From Amycolatopsis echigonensis (GTDB lineage Bacteria; Actinomycetota; Actinomycetes; Mycobacteriales; Pseudonocardiaceae): 64,000 nucleotides of DNA. The stretch covers positions 1 through 64,000 of the forward strand of contig NZ_JACJHR010000040.1 in NCBI RefSeq assembly GCF_014174495.1. Direction: 5' to 3'. The position numbers and the translations under genes are program-made. The notes beneath the pieces are model-generated. The model ran no database searches. It saw only the letters and a program-made list of their open reading frames with translations, and was not told the origin of the DNA. Below, piece after piece: positions 26,081 through 34,452 of this stretch. Numbering within the stretch: the first letter of the stretch is position 1; each line of letters starts with the position of its first letter.

Positions 26081-26536
26081 ATGCGCGCTGCGACCGAGAT
26101 TCTGCTGTGGTGGCTTGCCCTGACCGGGCTGTGGACCCTCACGCTGTCCACCCCGGCGGTGCCGGAACTGCTCGCCGGCGCCGGTGCCGCCGCGGTCTGC
26201 GCGATCGCCGCCCGCACCGCGCGCCGGGCGATGAACGGTTCGTGGCGATTCCCCACGAGCTGGCTAGCGTGGCTGGCCCCGCTGCCCAAGGCCGCCGTCA
26301 GCGAATCCGTCGCCGCGTTGCGCACCGTTTTCCGCCACCCGTCCGCCGGGAAGTGCGAAAAAGTCACCGTTCCCCAGGCACCGCGTGCGGAACACGAAGC
26401 GCGGCTCGCCGTCGCGACGGTGGTCGTCGGCTGCACTCCCGGCGCGATGGTCGTCGCGAGCCCGCCGGACCGCACGGACGTCGTCGTCCACCGGCTGCTC
26501 CCCGGCTCCCCGGCTCTCGATCGGGTGACGCGATGA
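26081..26536 (+). CDS. mrpE: Na+(K+)/H+ antiporter subunit E
   Basis: A 151-residue MrpE/MnhE subunit with two N-terminal membrane helices (ILLWWLALTGLWTLTL and ELLAGAGAAAVCAIAA) and a soluble C-terminal domain, including AVATVVVGCTPGAMVV near 110-125. It begins a seven-gene operon in which every junction overlaps or is within a few bases, as is usual for Mrp and Mbh-type antiporter modules. It lies 174 bp after selD in the same direction; the gap has a weak hairpin just after selD. It is a small structural subunit of a membrane complex; it has no transport path of its own. Confidence 0.88.
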   Translation: MRAATEILLWWLALTGLWTLTLSTPAVPELLAGAGAAAVCAIAARTARRAMNGSWRFPTSWLAWLAPLPKAAVSESVAALRTVFRHPSAGKCEKVTVPQAPRAEHEARLAVATVVVGCTPGAMVVASPPDRTDVVVHRLLPGSPALDRVTR

Positions 26537-26784
26537 CCTGGCTGCTCCTCGCCGCGCTGCTCCTGATGGCAGGCGGTCTCGGCACCGCGTTGTGGCTGGC
26601 CGCCCGGGGCACCGCGATCGAACGCCTCGCCGGAATGCAGTTCGCCGGCACCGTCACGGTCCTGACGCTCCTGCTGCTCGTCCAGGCTTACGGACCGTCC
26701 AGCGCCATCATCCTCCCCTTGACGCTGACCGTCCTCACCTTCGCCGGAACACTCGTCTTCGCACGACTCCTGGGGACCCGATGA
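26533..26784 (+). CDS. mrpF: Na+(K+)/H+ antiporter subunit F
   Basis: An 83-residue MrpF/MnhF subunit with three membrane helices (about 2-22, 34-54 and 58-78); the segment RGTAIERLAGMQFAG between the first two is family-like. It starts within the stop codon of mrpE (ATGA overlap) and ends within the mrpG start. Confidence 0.88.
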   Translation: MTWLLLAALLLMAGGLGTALWLAARGTAIERLAGMQFAGTVTVLTLLLLVQAYGPSSAIILPLTLTVLTFAGTLVFARLLGTR

Positions 26785-27080
26785 CGGTCGCCGCCCAGAT
26801 CCTCGTATTCTCCGGGGTGTTCGTCATCCTCGCCTCCTCCGCGGGTTTGGTGCGCGCCAAGGACCTGCTGACCCGCCTGCACCTCCTCTCCCCGGCGACC
26901 ACGCTCGGCGCGCCGCTCATCGGCGTCGGGCTCGTCCTGGTCAACGGCGTCCAGCTCGGCTCCGGCGCGATCCTCGCGACGGTCGTGCTGCTGGCGGTCA
27001 CCGGCCCGATCCTCCAATCGGCCACCGCCCGGCTCGAAGCCCGCCACCGCGGCGAGGCCGACGAGGATCTCCCCTCATGA
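26781..27080 (+). CDS. mrpG: Na+(K+)/H+ antiporter subunit G
   Basis: A 99-residue MrpG/MnhG subunit with three helices and the diagnostic short motif RAKDLLTRLHLLSPATTLGAP near residues 25-45. It overlaps mrpF and the next gene by four bases each. Confidence 0.9.
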   Translation: MTVAAQILVFSGVFVILASSAGLVRAKDLLTRLHLLSPATTLGAPLIGVGLVLVNGVQLGSGAILATVVLLAVTGPILQSATARLEARHRGEADEDLPS

Positions 27081-27313
27081 CCGCCGCGGTGCTCCTCGTC
27101 GCCCTCGCGCTGGTCGCGGCGGCCGGTTTCGCCGTGGTCGCGACGCACGATCCGAAACGGCAAGCGATCACGCTCTCGGTGTTTTCCTTGTGCCTGACGG
27201 TGCTTTTCGTGGTGTTCCAAGCCCCGGACGTCGCGTTGTCCGAACTCGCCGTCGGCGCGGCCGTCGTCCCGCTCCTCGTCCTGCTGACCCTCCGGAAGAC
27301 GGGCAAGCGATGA
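27077..27313 (+). CDS. DUF4040 (MbhD-like) antiporter subunit, equivalent to part of the MrpA C-terminus
   Basis: A 78-residue membrane protein with three helices and the family sequence FQAPDVALSELAVGAAVVPLLVL near residues 47-69. In canonical Mrp antiporters this domain is fused to the C-terminus of the very large MrpA; here it is a free small protein, as MbhD is in archaeal hydrogenase-antiporter complexes. No NuoL-like MrpA N-terminal module is present in the window. Confidence 0.85.
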   Translation: MTAAVLLVALALVAAAGFAVVATHDPKRQAITLSVFSLCLTVLFVVFQAPDVALSELAVGAAVVPLLVLLTLRKTGKR

Positions 27314-28023
27314 GGACCCGCGACGTCGTCGGCGCCGCCGGGCTGGCCGGAGTCGCCGCCCTGTTCATCGCCGCGTTCACCCGGATGCCGGCCGCCGGGT
27401 CCGGCAGCCACGTCTATCGCGATCTGGTGCTGCCGATGGGTTTCCGGGAGGTCACGCCGAACCTGGTGTCCTCCATCAACTTCGACCTCCGCGCCCTCGA
27501 CACCCTCGGCGAGGAAACGATCGTCGCCGCCGCGGTGGTCGGCACGCTCGCGCTGCTGCAGCCGCCCGAGAAGGAGCCGGAAACGGACGGGACCGGCTAC
27601 GTCCTGCCCGCCGTGAAGCTCGCCGGTTTCCTGCTGCTGCCGGTCTCGGTGCTGCTGGGCATCGACATCGTCGTGCACGGGCATCTGACGCCGGGCGGCG
27701 GTTTCCAGGGCGGCGTCGTCCTCGCGACCGGCTGGCACCTGCTCTACCTCTCCGGCAGCTACCGCGCGCTGGCCCGGCTGCGCCCGATCGACTGGTGCGA
27801 ATACGCCGAAGCGTCGGCCACCGGCTTATATGTCGTGACAGGCCTTTTGGGGCTGGCCCTGGGCGGGTCATTCCTCGCGAACGTGCTGCCGCTCGGCCAA
27901 TTCGGCTCGCTGCTCTCCTCGGGCACCGTTCCGGTGCTGAGCGTGCTGATCGGCATCGAGGTCGCCGCCGGGTTCGTCGTCCTGCTGTCGCGCTTCTTCG
28001 TGCACGGGCTGGAGGAACAGTGA
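27310..28023 (+). CDS. mrpB: Na+(K+)/H+ antiporter subunit B (MbhE + MnhB domains)
   Basis: A 237-residue protein. The first 95 residues resemble MbhE (TPNLVSSINFDLRALDTLGEETIVAAAVVG), another piece normally found at the end of MrpA. The rest is MnhB, with LLPVSVLLGIDIVVHGHLTPGGGFQGG near residues 110-137 and further helices to the end. It starts in the stop of the DUF4040 gene and its stop overlaps the mrpC start. Confidence 0.9.
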   Translation: MRTRDVVGAAGLAGVAALFIAAFTRMPAAGSGSHVYRDLVLPMGFREVTPNLVSSINFDLRALDTLGEETIVAAAVVGTLALLQPPEKEPETDGTGYVLPAVKLAGFLLLPVSVLLGIDIVVHGHLTPGGGFQGGVVLATGWHLLYLSGSYRALARLRPIDWCEYAEASATGLYVVTGLLGLALGGSFLANVLPLGQFGSLLSSGTVPVLSVLIGIEVAAGFVVLLSRFFVHGLEEQ

Positions 28024-28367
28024 TGGTGTCCGCGGCTTGCTACGGCGTGGCGGCGTGGCTGTTGCTGCTCGGCAGCGCCGGGATCATGCGCAGCCGGCAC
28101 CTCGTGCACACCGTGGTTTCGCTGTCGGTCGCGCAATCCGGCACCTACGTGCTGCTGCTGGCGATCGGTTACCAGGACCAGGCCGGCGCGCCGATCGTGT
28201 CCCAAGGGCAGGCACAGCCGGTGGTCGACCCGATGGTGCAGGCCATGACGCTCACCGACATCGTCGTCTCGGCGACCATCACCGCGGTCCTGCTCGCCCT
28301 GACCTTGCAGATCTCCCGCCGCCACGGCACGGTCGACCCCGACGAACTGCGTGCGCTGCGCGGCTGA
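28023..28367 (+). CDS. mrpC: Na+(K+)/H+ antiporter subunit C
   Basis: A 114-residue NuoK-like subunit with three helices (about 4-22, 28-48 and 72-95) and the family segment DPMVQAMTLTDIVVSATITA, typical of MrpC/MnhC. It probably forms part of the proton path beside MrpD. Its start shares a base with the mrpB stop. Confidence 0.9.
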   Translation: MVSAACYGVAAWLLLLGSAGIMRSRHLVHTVVSLSVAQSGTYVLLLAIGYQDQAGAPIVSQGQAQPVVDPMVQAMTLTDIVVSATITAVLLALTLQISRRHGTVDPDELRALRG

Positions 28368-28369
28368 CC

Positions 28370-30151
28370 ATGACGACCCTGCCCGCACTCGCCATCGCCG
28401 TCCCGCTGCTGGCCGCCTGCCTGCTGCTCGGGCTCGGCGGCAAGCTCCCCCGCGTCGTCGTCGACGTGACGGCCACGGTGGCCGCGGCGGCGACGTGCGT
28501 ACTGTGCGTAGTCCTGCTGACCGCGGCGAGCCACGAGCGAGTGGTCGACTGGCTCGGCCGGCAGGGTCCGGAAGGCACCCGCTCGGTCGGCATCGTGCTC
28601 GTCGCGGACGGGCTGAACACGACCTTCGCCGCGCTGGCCGCGTTCCTGACGGTCTGCGCGCTGCTCTACAGCTGGCATTACTTCGAAGCCGTCGAAGCCC
28701 GCTACCACGCGATGATGCTGCTCTTCCTCACCGGCATGATCGGCTTCCTGTTCACCGGCGACCTGTTCACGCTATTCGTGTTCTTCGAGCTGATGAGCGG
28801 CGTCGCCTACGCGCTGACCGGGTACCGCATCGAGGAGGCGGACTCGGTGCAGGGCGCGCTGAACTTCGGCGTGGTGAACTCCCTCGGCGCGTACTTCACG
28901 CTGATGGGCATCGGCCTGCTCTACGCCCGCGGCGGCCAGCTCGGCCTCGCGCAGCTGGGAGTCGCGCTGGACGGCCGTCCGGCGGACGCGCTCGTCATCG
29001 CCGCGTTCGTCCTGGTGTGCACCGGATTGCTGGTCAAAGCCGCGACCGTGCCGTTCCATTTCTGGCTCGCCGACGCGCACGCCGTCGCGCCGACGCCGGT
29101 GTGCGTGCTGTTTTCCGGCGTCATGGTCGAACTCGGTCTCTACGGCGTGATCCGGGTCCGCACGACGGTGTTCGGGACGGTACTGGACGACGCCACCGTC
29201 AGCCGGATCTACCTCACCGCCGGAATCGCCAGCGCGGTGCTCGGCGCCGTGCTGTGCTTCACCCAGCGGCATCTCAAACGTTTGCTGGCTTACTCGACCA
29301 TCGCCCACATTGGACTGTTCCTGTGCGGACTGGCCGCCACTGGCGGCGACGCGACGGCCGCGTTCGTGCTCTCGGTGCTCGGGCACGCCGGAGCGAAAGG
29401 CTCGCTGTTCCTCCTGACCGGCGTGTTGAAGGACCGCTACGGCAGTGTCGACGAGGACGATCTCTTCGGCCGCGCAACGCATTCCCGGACAGAAGCGGTG
29501 CTGTTCCTCGTCGCGGCAGCGGCACTCGCCGGGCTGCCGCCGTTCGGCCTGGCCTTGGGCAAAGACGCCGCCGAACACGCCGGACCGGAGTGGCTGACGG
29601 TCGTGTTCGCGGTGGTTTCCGCGCTGACCGCCGCGGCGGTGCTGCGCGCGGGGCTGCGGGTCTACTTCGGAGTCGGCAGGCCGCCCGCCGACGATTCCGC
29701 GGACACGACGACCGGTTCCGGCGAGGAACCCGAGACCGAGCGGCCGATCGAACGCACCCCGATCCCCATGCTCGCGGCCATTGTCGTCCTGCTCGGTTTC
29801 GCGCTGGCCGCCGGAATCGTGCCGTGGATCCGCGACGTCGCCGCGGCCGCCGGGACCCAGGCCGTCGACCGCGCGGGCTACCTCCACGACGTGCTGCCGA
29901 CGTTGCCGACGTCGCTCCCGCCGACCGGATCCGAGCTGACCTGGACCGGCCCTGGCCTGCTGTCGGCGGCGGTGACCGCTGTCCTCACGCTCGGCGCAGC
30001 GGCGCTCGCGCTGTGGTCGCGGCACCGGACCCCGAAACCAGTGCACGAAGCCCTGACCGTGCTGCACCGCGCGCACTCCGGCCAGGTCGGCGACTACGTG
30101 GCGTGGCTGCTCGCGGGCGTCGCCGTCCTCGCCGGGCTGGTCTGGCTCTGA
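28370..30151 (+). CDS. mrpD: Na+(K+)/H+ antiporter subunit D (NuoN/NuoM-like)
   Basis: A 593-residue proton-conducting antiporter-type subunit with about 14 membrane helices. Key residues are in FVFFELMSGVAYALTGY (the conserved Glu of helix 5, near 141), LLVKAATVPFHFWLADAHAVAPTP (Lys near 222) and QRHLKRLLAYSTIAHIG (Lys near 302). A hydrophilic acidic insert near 440-462 (DDSADTTTGSGEEPETERP) is unusual. It is the last gene of the operon and the only large NuoL/M/N-like subunit in it. Confidence 0.92.
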   Translation: MTTLPALAIAVPLLAACLLLGLGGKLPRVVVDVTATVAAAATCVLCVVLLTAASHERVVDWLGRQGPEGTRSVGIVLVADGLNTTFAALAAFLTVCALLYSWHYFEAVEARYHAMMLLFLTGMIGFLFTGDLFTLFVFFELMSGVAYALTGYRIEEADSVQGALNFGVVNSLGAYFTLMGIGLLYARGGQLGLAQLGVALDGRPADALVIAAFVLVCTGLLVKAATVPFHFWLADAHAVAPTPVCVLFSGVMVELGLYGVIRVRTTVFGTVLDDATVSRIYLTAGIASAVLGAVLCFTQRHLKRLLAYSTIAHIGLFLCGLAATGGDATAAFVLSVLGHAGAKGSLFLLTGVLKDRYGSVDEDDLFGRATHSRTEAVLFLVAAAALAGLPPFGLALGKDAAEHAGPEWLTVVFAVVSALTAAAVLRAGLRVYFGVGRPPADDSADTTTGSGEEPETERPIERTPIPMLAAIVVLLGFALAAGIVPWIRDVAAAAGTQAVDRAGYLHDVLPTLPTSLPPTGSELTWTGPGLLSAAVTAVLTLGAAALALWSRHRTPKPVHEALTVLHRAHSGQVGDYVAWLLAGVAVLAGLVWL

Positions 30152-30160
30152 CCTCGCCGG

Positions 30161-30185
30161 GTTTACCCGCCGATCAGCCGGGTTA
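30161..30185 (+). promoter_or_regulatory. sigma-B/sigma-F-like promoter of the PPOX-phosphoketolase-acetate kinase operon
   Basis: GTTT (30161-30164), a 15-bp spacer and GGGTTA (30180-30185, near GGGTAA) lie 40 bases before the PPOX start, which has its own GAGGAG ribosome site. Confidence 0.4.
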
Positions 30186-30225
30186 CCCGCGGAACGGCCC
30201 GTGACGCCGACCGTGAGGAGTTGCC

Positions 30226-30663
30226 GTGCCCGCCCGCACCGCCGACGGCCCGAAGCTGCTGCCCGAAACCGAAGAGCTGGCCACCGGCAAGAACTTCGCC
30301 GCGGTGACCACGGTGCTGCCGAGCGGCCGGCTGCAGACGCAGACGATCTGGGTGCACGTCGAGAACGGCCGGATCGTGCTCAACACCGAGACCCACCGGG
30401 CGAAATACCGCAACGTCGTGCGCGACGACCGGATCACCGTCCTGATCCGCGACGAGCAGGACCCGTACCGCTACGCGGAGGTCCGCGGCCGCGTGACCGG
30501 CGTCGAGACCGGCGAACGGGCCCGGCTGCAGGTCGACGAGCTGGCCCGCAAGTACACCGGCGGGGACTATCCGCCCGACGCGATCAAGTCCGAACGCGTC
30601 ATCCTCCAGGTGACCCCGGAGCGGCAGACGTTCATCGACCAGAAGAAGGGCGTCGCCGACTGA
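30226..30663 (+). CDS. PPOX-class F420- or FMN-dependent oxidoreductase
   Basis: A 145-residue split-barrel flavoprotein of the pyridoxamine-phosphate-oxidase-like class. FAAVTTVLPSGRLQTQTIWV at about 29-48, LNTETHRAKYRNV near 62-74 and DEQDPYRYAEVRGRV near 90-104 match the group that reduces or oxidises small substrates with F420 or FMN. The GTG start is supported by GAGGAG. The next gene's ATG overlaps its stop codon, so it is translationally coupled to phosphoketolase. Its substrate is unknown. Confidence 0.88.
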   Translation: MPARTADGPKLLPETEELATGKNFAAVTTVLPSGRLQTQTIWVHVENGRIVLNTETHRAKYRNVVRDDRITVLIRDEQDPYRYAEVRGRVTGVETGERARLQVDELARKYTGGDYPPDAIKSERVILQVTPERQTFIDQKKGVAD

Positions 30664-32918
30664 TGCGCGACGCGCTCCGCCGCTACCGCCGGGCCTGCGA
30701 CTACCTGGCCGCGGCGATGATCTACCTCAAGGACAACGTCCTGCTCGCCGAGCCGCTGCGGCCCGAACACCTGAAACCGCGTCCGCTCGGCCACTGGGGC
30801 ACCTGCCCCGGACTGACCCTCGTCTACACGGCGCTGAACCGGTTCGTCGCCGAGACGCGGCAGCGCACCCTGCTGGTCACCGGGCCGGGCCACGGCGCCC
30901 CGGCGATCCACGCCAACCTGTGGCTCGAAGGCACCCACGCCGAATACGACCCGCAGCTGTCCCTCGACGGCTCCGGCCTCGCCGAACTCGTCCGCCGGTT
31001 CTCCTGGCCGGGCGGCTTCCCCAGCCACCTTTCCCCCGAGGTCCCCGGCGTCATCCACGAAGGCGGCGAACTCGGCTACGCCCTCGCGACCGCGTTCGGC
31101 GCGGCCTTCGACGATCCCGAACTGCTGGTCGCGTGCGTCATCGGCGACGGCGAGGCCGAAACCGGCCCGACCGCGGCGGCGTGGCACAGCCCGAAGTTCA
31201 CCAATCCGGGCGACGGCCGGGTGCTGCCGATCCTGCACCTCAACGGGTACAAGATCGCGTCGCCGACCGTCTATGAAGCGATGTCGGACGACGAACTCAC
31301 CGCGTACTTCACCGGCTGCGGCTGGACCCCGCTGCTCGTGGACGTCCGCGACACCGGCGATCCCGACACCCCGCTCGCCGAAGCGCTCGCGCGGGCGCAC
31401 CGCCAGGACACCGGTCCGCCGCCGATGATCGTCCTGCGCAACACGAAGGGCCTGGGCCTGCCTTCGACCTCCCCGGACGGCACCCCGCTCGAAGGCACCT
31501 TCCACGCGCACCAGGTCCCGCTCGACCCGGACCAGCTCGAGTCGCTGGAGCAGTGGCTGCGGTCCTACCGGCCGGAAGAACTTTTCGACGCCGACGGCGT
31601 TCCCGCACCGGATCTGCTCGCCGTGCCGCCGGAACCGGCGCTTCGGCTCGGACGGGTCCCGCAGGCCAACGGCGGCCGGCTTCGGCAGGACCTGCCGTTG
31701 CCGGACGTCGGGAAATTCGCCGCTGACCGCTCGCGTCAGGAAAGCCCGACGGAAGTCCTCGGCGGCTGGCTCGCCGAGGTGGTGCGCCGGGCTCCGGACA
31801 CCTTCCGCGTCGTCTGCCCGGACGAACTGCAGTCGAACAAACTCGGCGCGCTGCTGGACGTCACCGACCGGCAGTTCGACCGCGCGGTTCCCGGTCACAC
31901 CGAGCATCTCGGCCGCCGCGGGCGGGTGCTGGAAGTGCTGTCCGAACACCTGTGCCAAGGCTGGCTGCAGGGCTACCTGCTCACCGGACGGCACGGTCTC
32001 TTCCCCTGCTACGAGGCGTTCGTGTCCATTGTGGACAGCATGGTGAACCAGTACGCCAAGTTCCTCAAGATGTCCGGCGAAGTCGGCTGGCGGGCGCCGG
32101 TGGCGAGCCTGAACTACCTGCTCACGAGCGACGGCTGGCGGCAGGAACACAACGGCTACAGCCACCAGGGCCCGGGGTTCATCAACCAGATGCTCACGAA
32201 GAAGGCCCACACCACGCGGATTTTCTTCCCGCCGGACGCCAACACGCTCCTGGAAACCATGCACCGGTGCCTGTCCTCGACCGACCTGATCAACGTCGTC
32301 GTCGCCGGGAAGCAAAGCAGTCCAGTCTGGCTGTCCCCCGACGAAGCCCGCGCCCATTGCCGCGCCGGGACGTCCGTCTGGCACTGGGCGAGCCAGGAGG
32401 GTTCGCCGGACGTCGTACTCGCCTGCGCCGGGACCACCCCGACCGTCGAAACTCTCGCCGCCGTGCAGCTGTTGGCCGACGCGGCTCCGGAACTGCGCGT
32501 GCGAGTGGTGAACGTGGTCGACCTGCTCTCGCTCTGTCCGCCCGACCGGCACCCGAACGGCCTCTCCGACGAAGCGTTCGTCGAGTGCTTCGGCGAGGAC
32601 GTCCCGGTGATCTTCGCCTTCCACGGCTACCCGTCCGCCGTGCACGAGGTACTGCACGGACGCCCTGCGACGCAACGCTTTCACGTGCACGGCTACCTGG
32701 AAGAAGGCACCACGACCACGCCGTTCGACCTGCTGGCCAGCAACCGGATGACCCGCCACGACCTGGCCGCCGACGCCGTCCGCCGGGCCCGTGGCTGGTC
32801 CTCCCTCGGCGGCGATCTGGCCCGCGACTTCCAGCGGCACCGAGACGAACTCCTCGCCGCCGCCTACCGTGACGGCGAAGACCCCGCCGAGATCACCGGC
32901 TGGCGGTGGCAGCGGTGA
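30663..32918 (+). CDS. xfp: xylulose-5-phosphate/fructose-6-phosphate phosphoketolase
   Basis: A 751-residue thiamine-diphosphate enzyme that splits xylulose-5-P or fructose-6-P with phosphate to give acetyl-phosphate. Family signatures are GPGHGAPA near 78-85, VIGDGEAETGPTAAAWH near 158-174 (TPP/Mg site), LHLNGYKIASPT near 193-204, and HGYLEEGTTTTPFDLLASNRM near the end. It is shorter than many homologues (about 790-820). Its start overlaps the PPOX stop, and its stop overlaps the acetate kinase GTG. With acetate kinase it forms an ATP-yielding bypass of lower glycolysis. Confidence 0.95.
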   Translation: MRDALRRYRRACDYLAAAMIYLKDNVLLAEPLRPEHLKPRPLGHWGTCPGLTLVYTALNRFVAETRQRTLLVTGPGHGAPAIHANLWLEGTHAEYDPQLSLDGSGLAELVRRFSWPGGFPSHLSPEVPGVIHEGGELGYALATAFGAAFDDPELLVACVIGDGEAETGPTAAAWHSPKFTNPGDGRVLPILHLNGYKIASPTVYEAMSDDELTAYFTGCGWTPLLVDVRDTGDPDTPLAEALARAHRQDTGPPPMIVLRNTKGLGLPSTSPDGTPLEGTFHAHQVPLDPDQLESLEQWLRSYRPEELFDADGVPAPDLLAVPPEPALRLGRVPQANGGRLRQDLPLPDVGKFAADRSRQESPTEVLGGWLAEVVRRAPDTFRVVCPDELQSNKLGALLDVTDRQFDRAVPGHTEHLGRRGRVLEVLSEHLCQGWLQGYLLTGRHGLFPCYEAFVSIVDSMVNQYAKFLKMSGEVGWRAPVASLNYLLTSDGWRQEHNGYSHQGPGFINQMLTKKAHTTRIFFPPDANTLLETMHRCLSSTDLINVVVAGKQSSPVWLSPDEARAHCRAGTSVWHWASQEGSPDVVLACAGTTPTVETLAAVQLLADAAPELRVRVVNVVDLLSLCPPDRHPNGLSDEAFVECFGEDVPVIFAFHGYPSAVHEVLHGRPATQRFHVHGYLEEGTTTTPFDLLASNRMTRHDLAADAVRRARGWSSLGGDLARDFQRHRDELLAAAYRDGEDPAEITGWRWQR

Positions 32919-33970
32919 ACGTCCTGACCGTCAACCCAGGCTCCGGCAGCCTGCGCGTACATCTCGTGCGCACCGAAGACTACGAGGTCCTGGATTCCGC
33001 GTCGACCGATGACGTTGCCTCCTTTGTGGACAAACAATCCTCGATCTCGGTCGTAGCGCACCGGCTGGTGCACGGCGGCCCGGACCTGGTCCAGCCCGCC
33101 GAAGCAACCGCGAGCGTCCGGGCGAAGATCGCGGACGCCCGTTCGCTCGCCCCGGAACACGTGCCGAAAACCGAGGCCCTGCTGGACCAGCTCACCGAAC
33201 TTCTCCCGGACGCGAAGCATGTCGTCTGCCCGGACACGGCCTTTCACCAGACGCTCCCGTCCGTCGCCCGGACCTATCCGCTGCCCGGCCGCTGGCGCTC
33301 CCGCTGGGATTTGCGCCGCTACGGCTTCCACGGCTGGTCCTTCAGCTGGGCGACCCGTCGCGCCGCCGAACTCCTGCACCAGCCGCCCCGTGAGCTGAAC
33401 CTGCTCATCGCCCACCTGTCGGGCGGCTGTTCGGTCTGCGCGGTATCTCACGGACGCAGCGTTGACACGTCAATGGGATTCACGCCGCTCGAAGGCGCGA
33501 TGATGACCAAACGCTCCGGCTCGGTGGATCCCGGCATGCTGCTGTGGCTGTTGCGGGAGGGAAAGCTGACCGTCGAAGAGCTGGAAGACGGCCTCTACCA
33601 CCACTCCGGCCTGCTGGGCTTGTCCGGCATCTCCGACGACACCCGGGACCTGGTGCGCGACGGATCCGTCGAAGCCCGGTTCGCGCTGGCCGTCTTCGAA
33701 CACCGCGTCCGCCGGGAACTGGCCGCGGCCGCCGCGAGCCTGGACCGGATCGACGCCCTGGTGTTCACCGGCGACATCGGCTGGGACCAGCCCGAAACCG
33801 CCGAGGCGGTCGCCGGCGGCCTCGGCGCCCTGGGCATCGCCGGCGGACTGTCGCGGACCAGGGACCACGATGCGGTGATCAGCCCGCCGGGGGCGAAGGT
33901 GCCGGTGCTGACGCTTCGCTCCCGGGAAGAACTCGAACTCGCCAGGGCAGCGGCCGAGGCGGTCCGCTGA
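32915..33970 (+). CDS. ackA: divergent acetate kinase
   Basis: A 351-residue acetate/propionate kinase-like protein that would turn acetyl-phosphate from phosphoketolase into acetate and ATP. NPGSGSLRVHL, AHRLVHGG, DTAFHQTLP, RRYGFHGWS and DTSMGFTPLEGAMM are clear family motifs. It is about 50 residues shorter than usual and two motifs are changed: the phosphate loop reads HLSGGCSV instead of HLGNGASV, and the adenosine-site motif FTAGIGEN is replaced by FTGDIGWD. The GTG at 32915 (GTGA overlap with xfp) is preferred; a GTG at 32906 is also in frame. Activity is likely but altered kinetics or nucleotide use are possible. Confidence 0.88.
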   Translation: MNVLTVNPGSGSLRVHLVRTEDYEVLDSASTDDVASFVDKQSSISVVAHRLVHGGPDLVQPAEATASVRAKIADARSLAPEHVPKTEALLDQLTELLPDAKHVVCPDTAFHQTLPSVARTYPLPGRWRSRWDLRRYGFHGWSFSWATRRAAELLHQPPRELNLLIAHLSGGCSVCAVSHGRSVDTSMGFTPLEGAMMTKRSGSVDPGMLLWLLREGKLTVEELEDGLYHHSGLLGLSGISDDTRDLVRDGSVEARFALAVFEHRVRRELAAAAASLDRIDALVFTGDIGWDQPETAEAVAGGLGALGIAGGLSRTRDHDAVISPPGAKVPVLTLRSREELELARAAAEAVR

Positions 33971-33973
33971 CCC

Positions 33974-34165
33974 TCACGAATGCGGGTCGACGTCGTCGCC
34001 GAGCAGCCGGTTCACCGCGTCCAGGTTCTCGTACCGCTGCTCGGGCAGCTTGCCGAGATGGCCGATCACGTCGTCGCCCGCCCCTTTCGCGGCCGCCCGG
34101 CGGAGGAGCTCGTCGCGCTCGCACGGGTACTCGACTTCCGTTAAATACTCGCGGACGTCAGGCAT
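33974..34165 (-). CDS. DUF2795 small protein
   Basis: A 63-residue helical protein of the DUF2795 family, with YLTEVEYPCERDELLRRAA followed by GAGDDVIGHLGKLPEQRYENLDAVNRLL. It is convergent with acetate kinase, 3 bp apart. GAGGAAGGGAG precedes the ATG. A GGGTAT sequence 32 bases upstream suggests sigma-B control. Function is not known; relatives are common beside stress genes in actinobacteria. Confidence 0.8.
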   Translation of the reverse strand: MPDVREYLTEVEYPCERDELLRRAAAKGAGDDVIGHLGKLPEQRYENLDAVNRLLGDDVDPHS

Positions 34166-34197
34166 GACGCTCCCTTCCTCGGGGTTCTTTCCCCCGC

Positions 34198-34203
34198 ATA
34201 CCC
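34198..34203 (-). promoter_or_regulatory. possible sigma-B-type -10 of the DUF2795 gene
   Basis: On the minus strand GGGTAT lies 32 bases before the DUF2795 ATG. No GTTT is found at the -35 distance, so support is partial. Confidence 0.3.
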
Positions 34204-34239
34204 GCCCGGTCCCGGTTCAATGCGGGTTACGCTCGACTC

Positions 34240-34452
34240 GTGGGCGACTCTCCGAAGCCCGCCCCCGGGAGCGTCCTGCACCCGGTCGCCGACGTCAGCG
34301 CGGCCGTGCGGTTCTTACGCCACGACGTTCGGTCTCGCCGGTCCGGAGGAGGACGTCACCGGCGGCGTTCCCGCGCGCCGTTCAAGGTGCCGGAGGTGTC
34401 CGCGGCGCTGACCGCGCGGCTCCGGATCGGCGGTCTTGCCGCCCCGGGGTGA
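34240..34452 (+). pseudogene. frameshifted VOC/glyoxalase-family remnant
   Basis: From the GTG at 34240 one frame reads GDSPKPAPGSVLHPVADVSAAVRF, then the likely continuation YATTFGLAGPEEDV appears only in the next frame. One extra T in the run at 34315-34316 explains the switch. The joined sequence resembles the start of a small vicinal-oxygen-chelate (glyoxalase/bleomycin-resistance-like) protein, but what follows decays and ends after about 70 codons. It may be a relic or contain a sequencing error. Confidence 0.35.
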
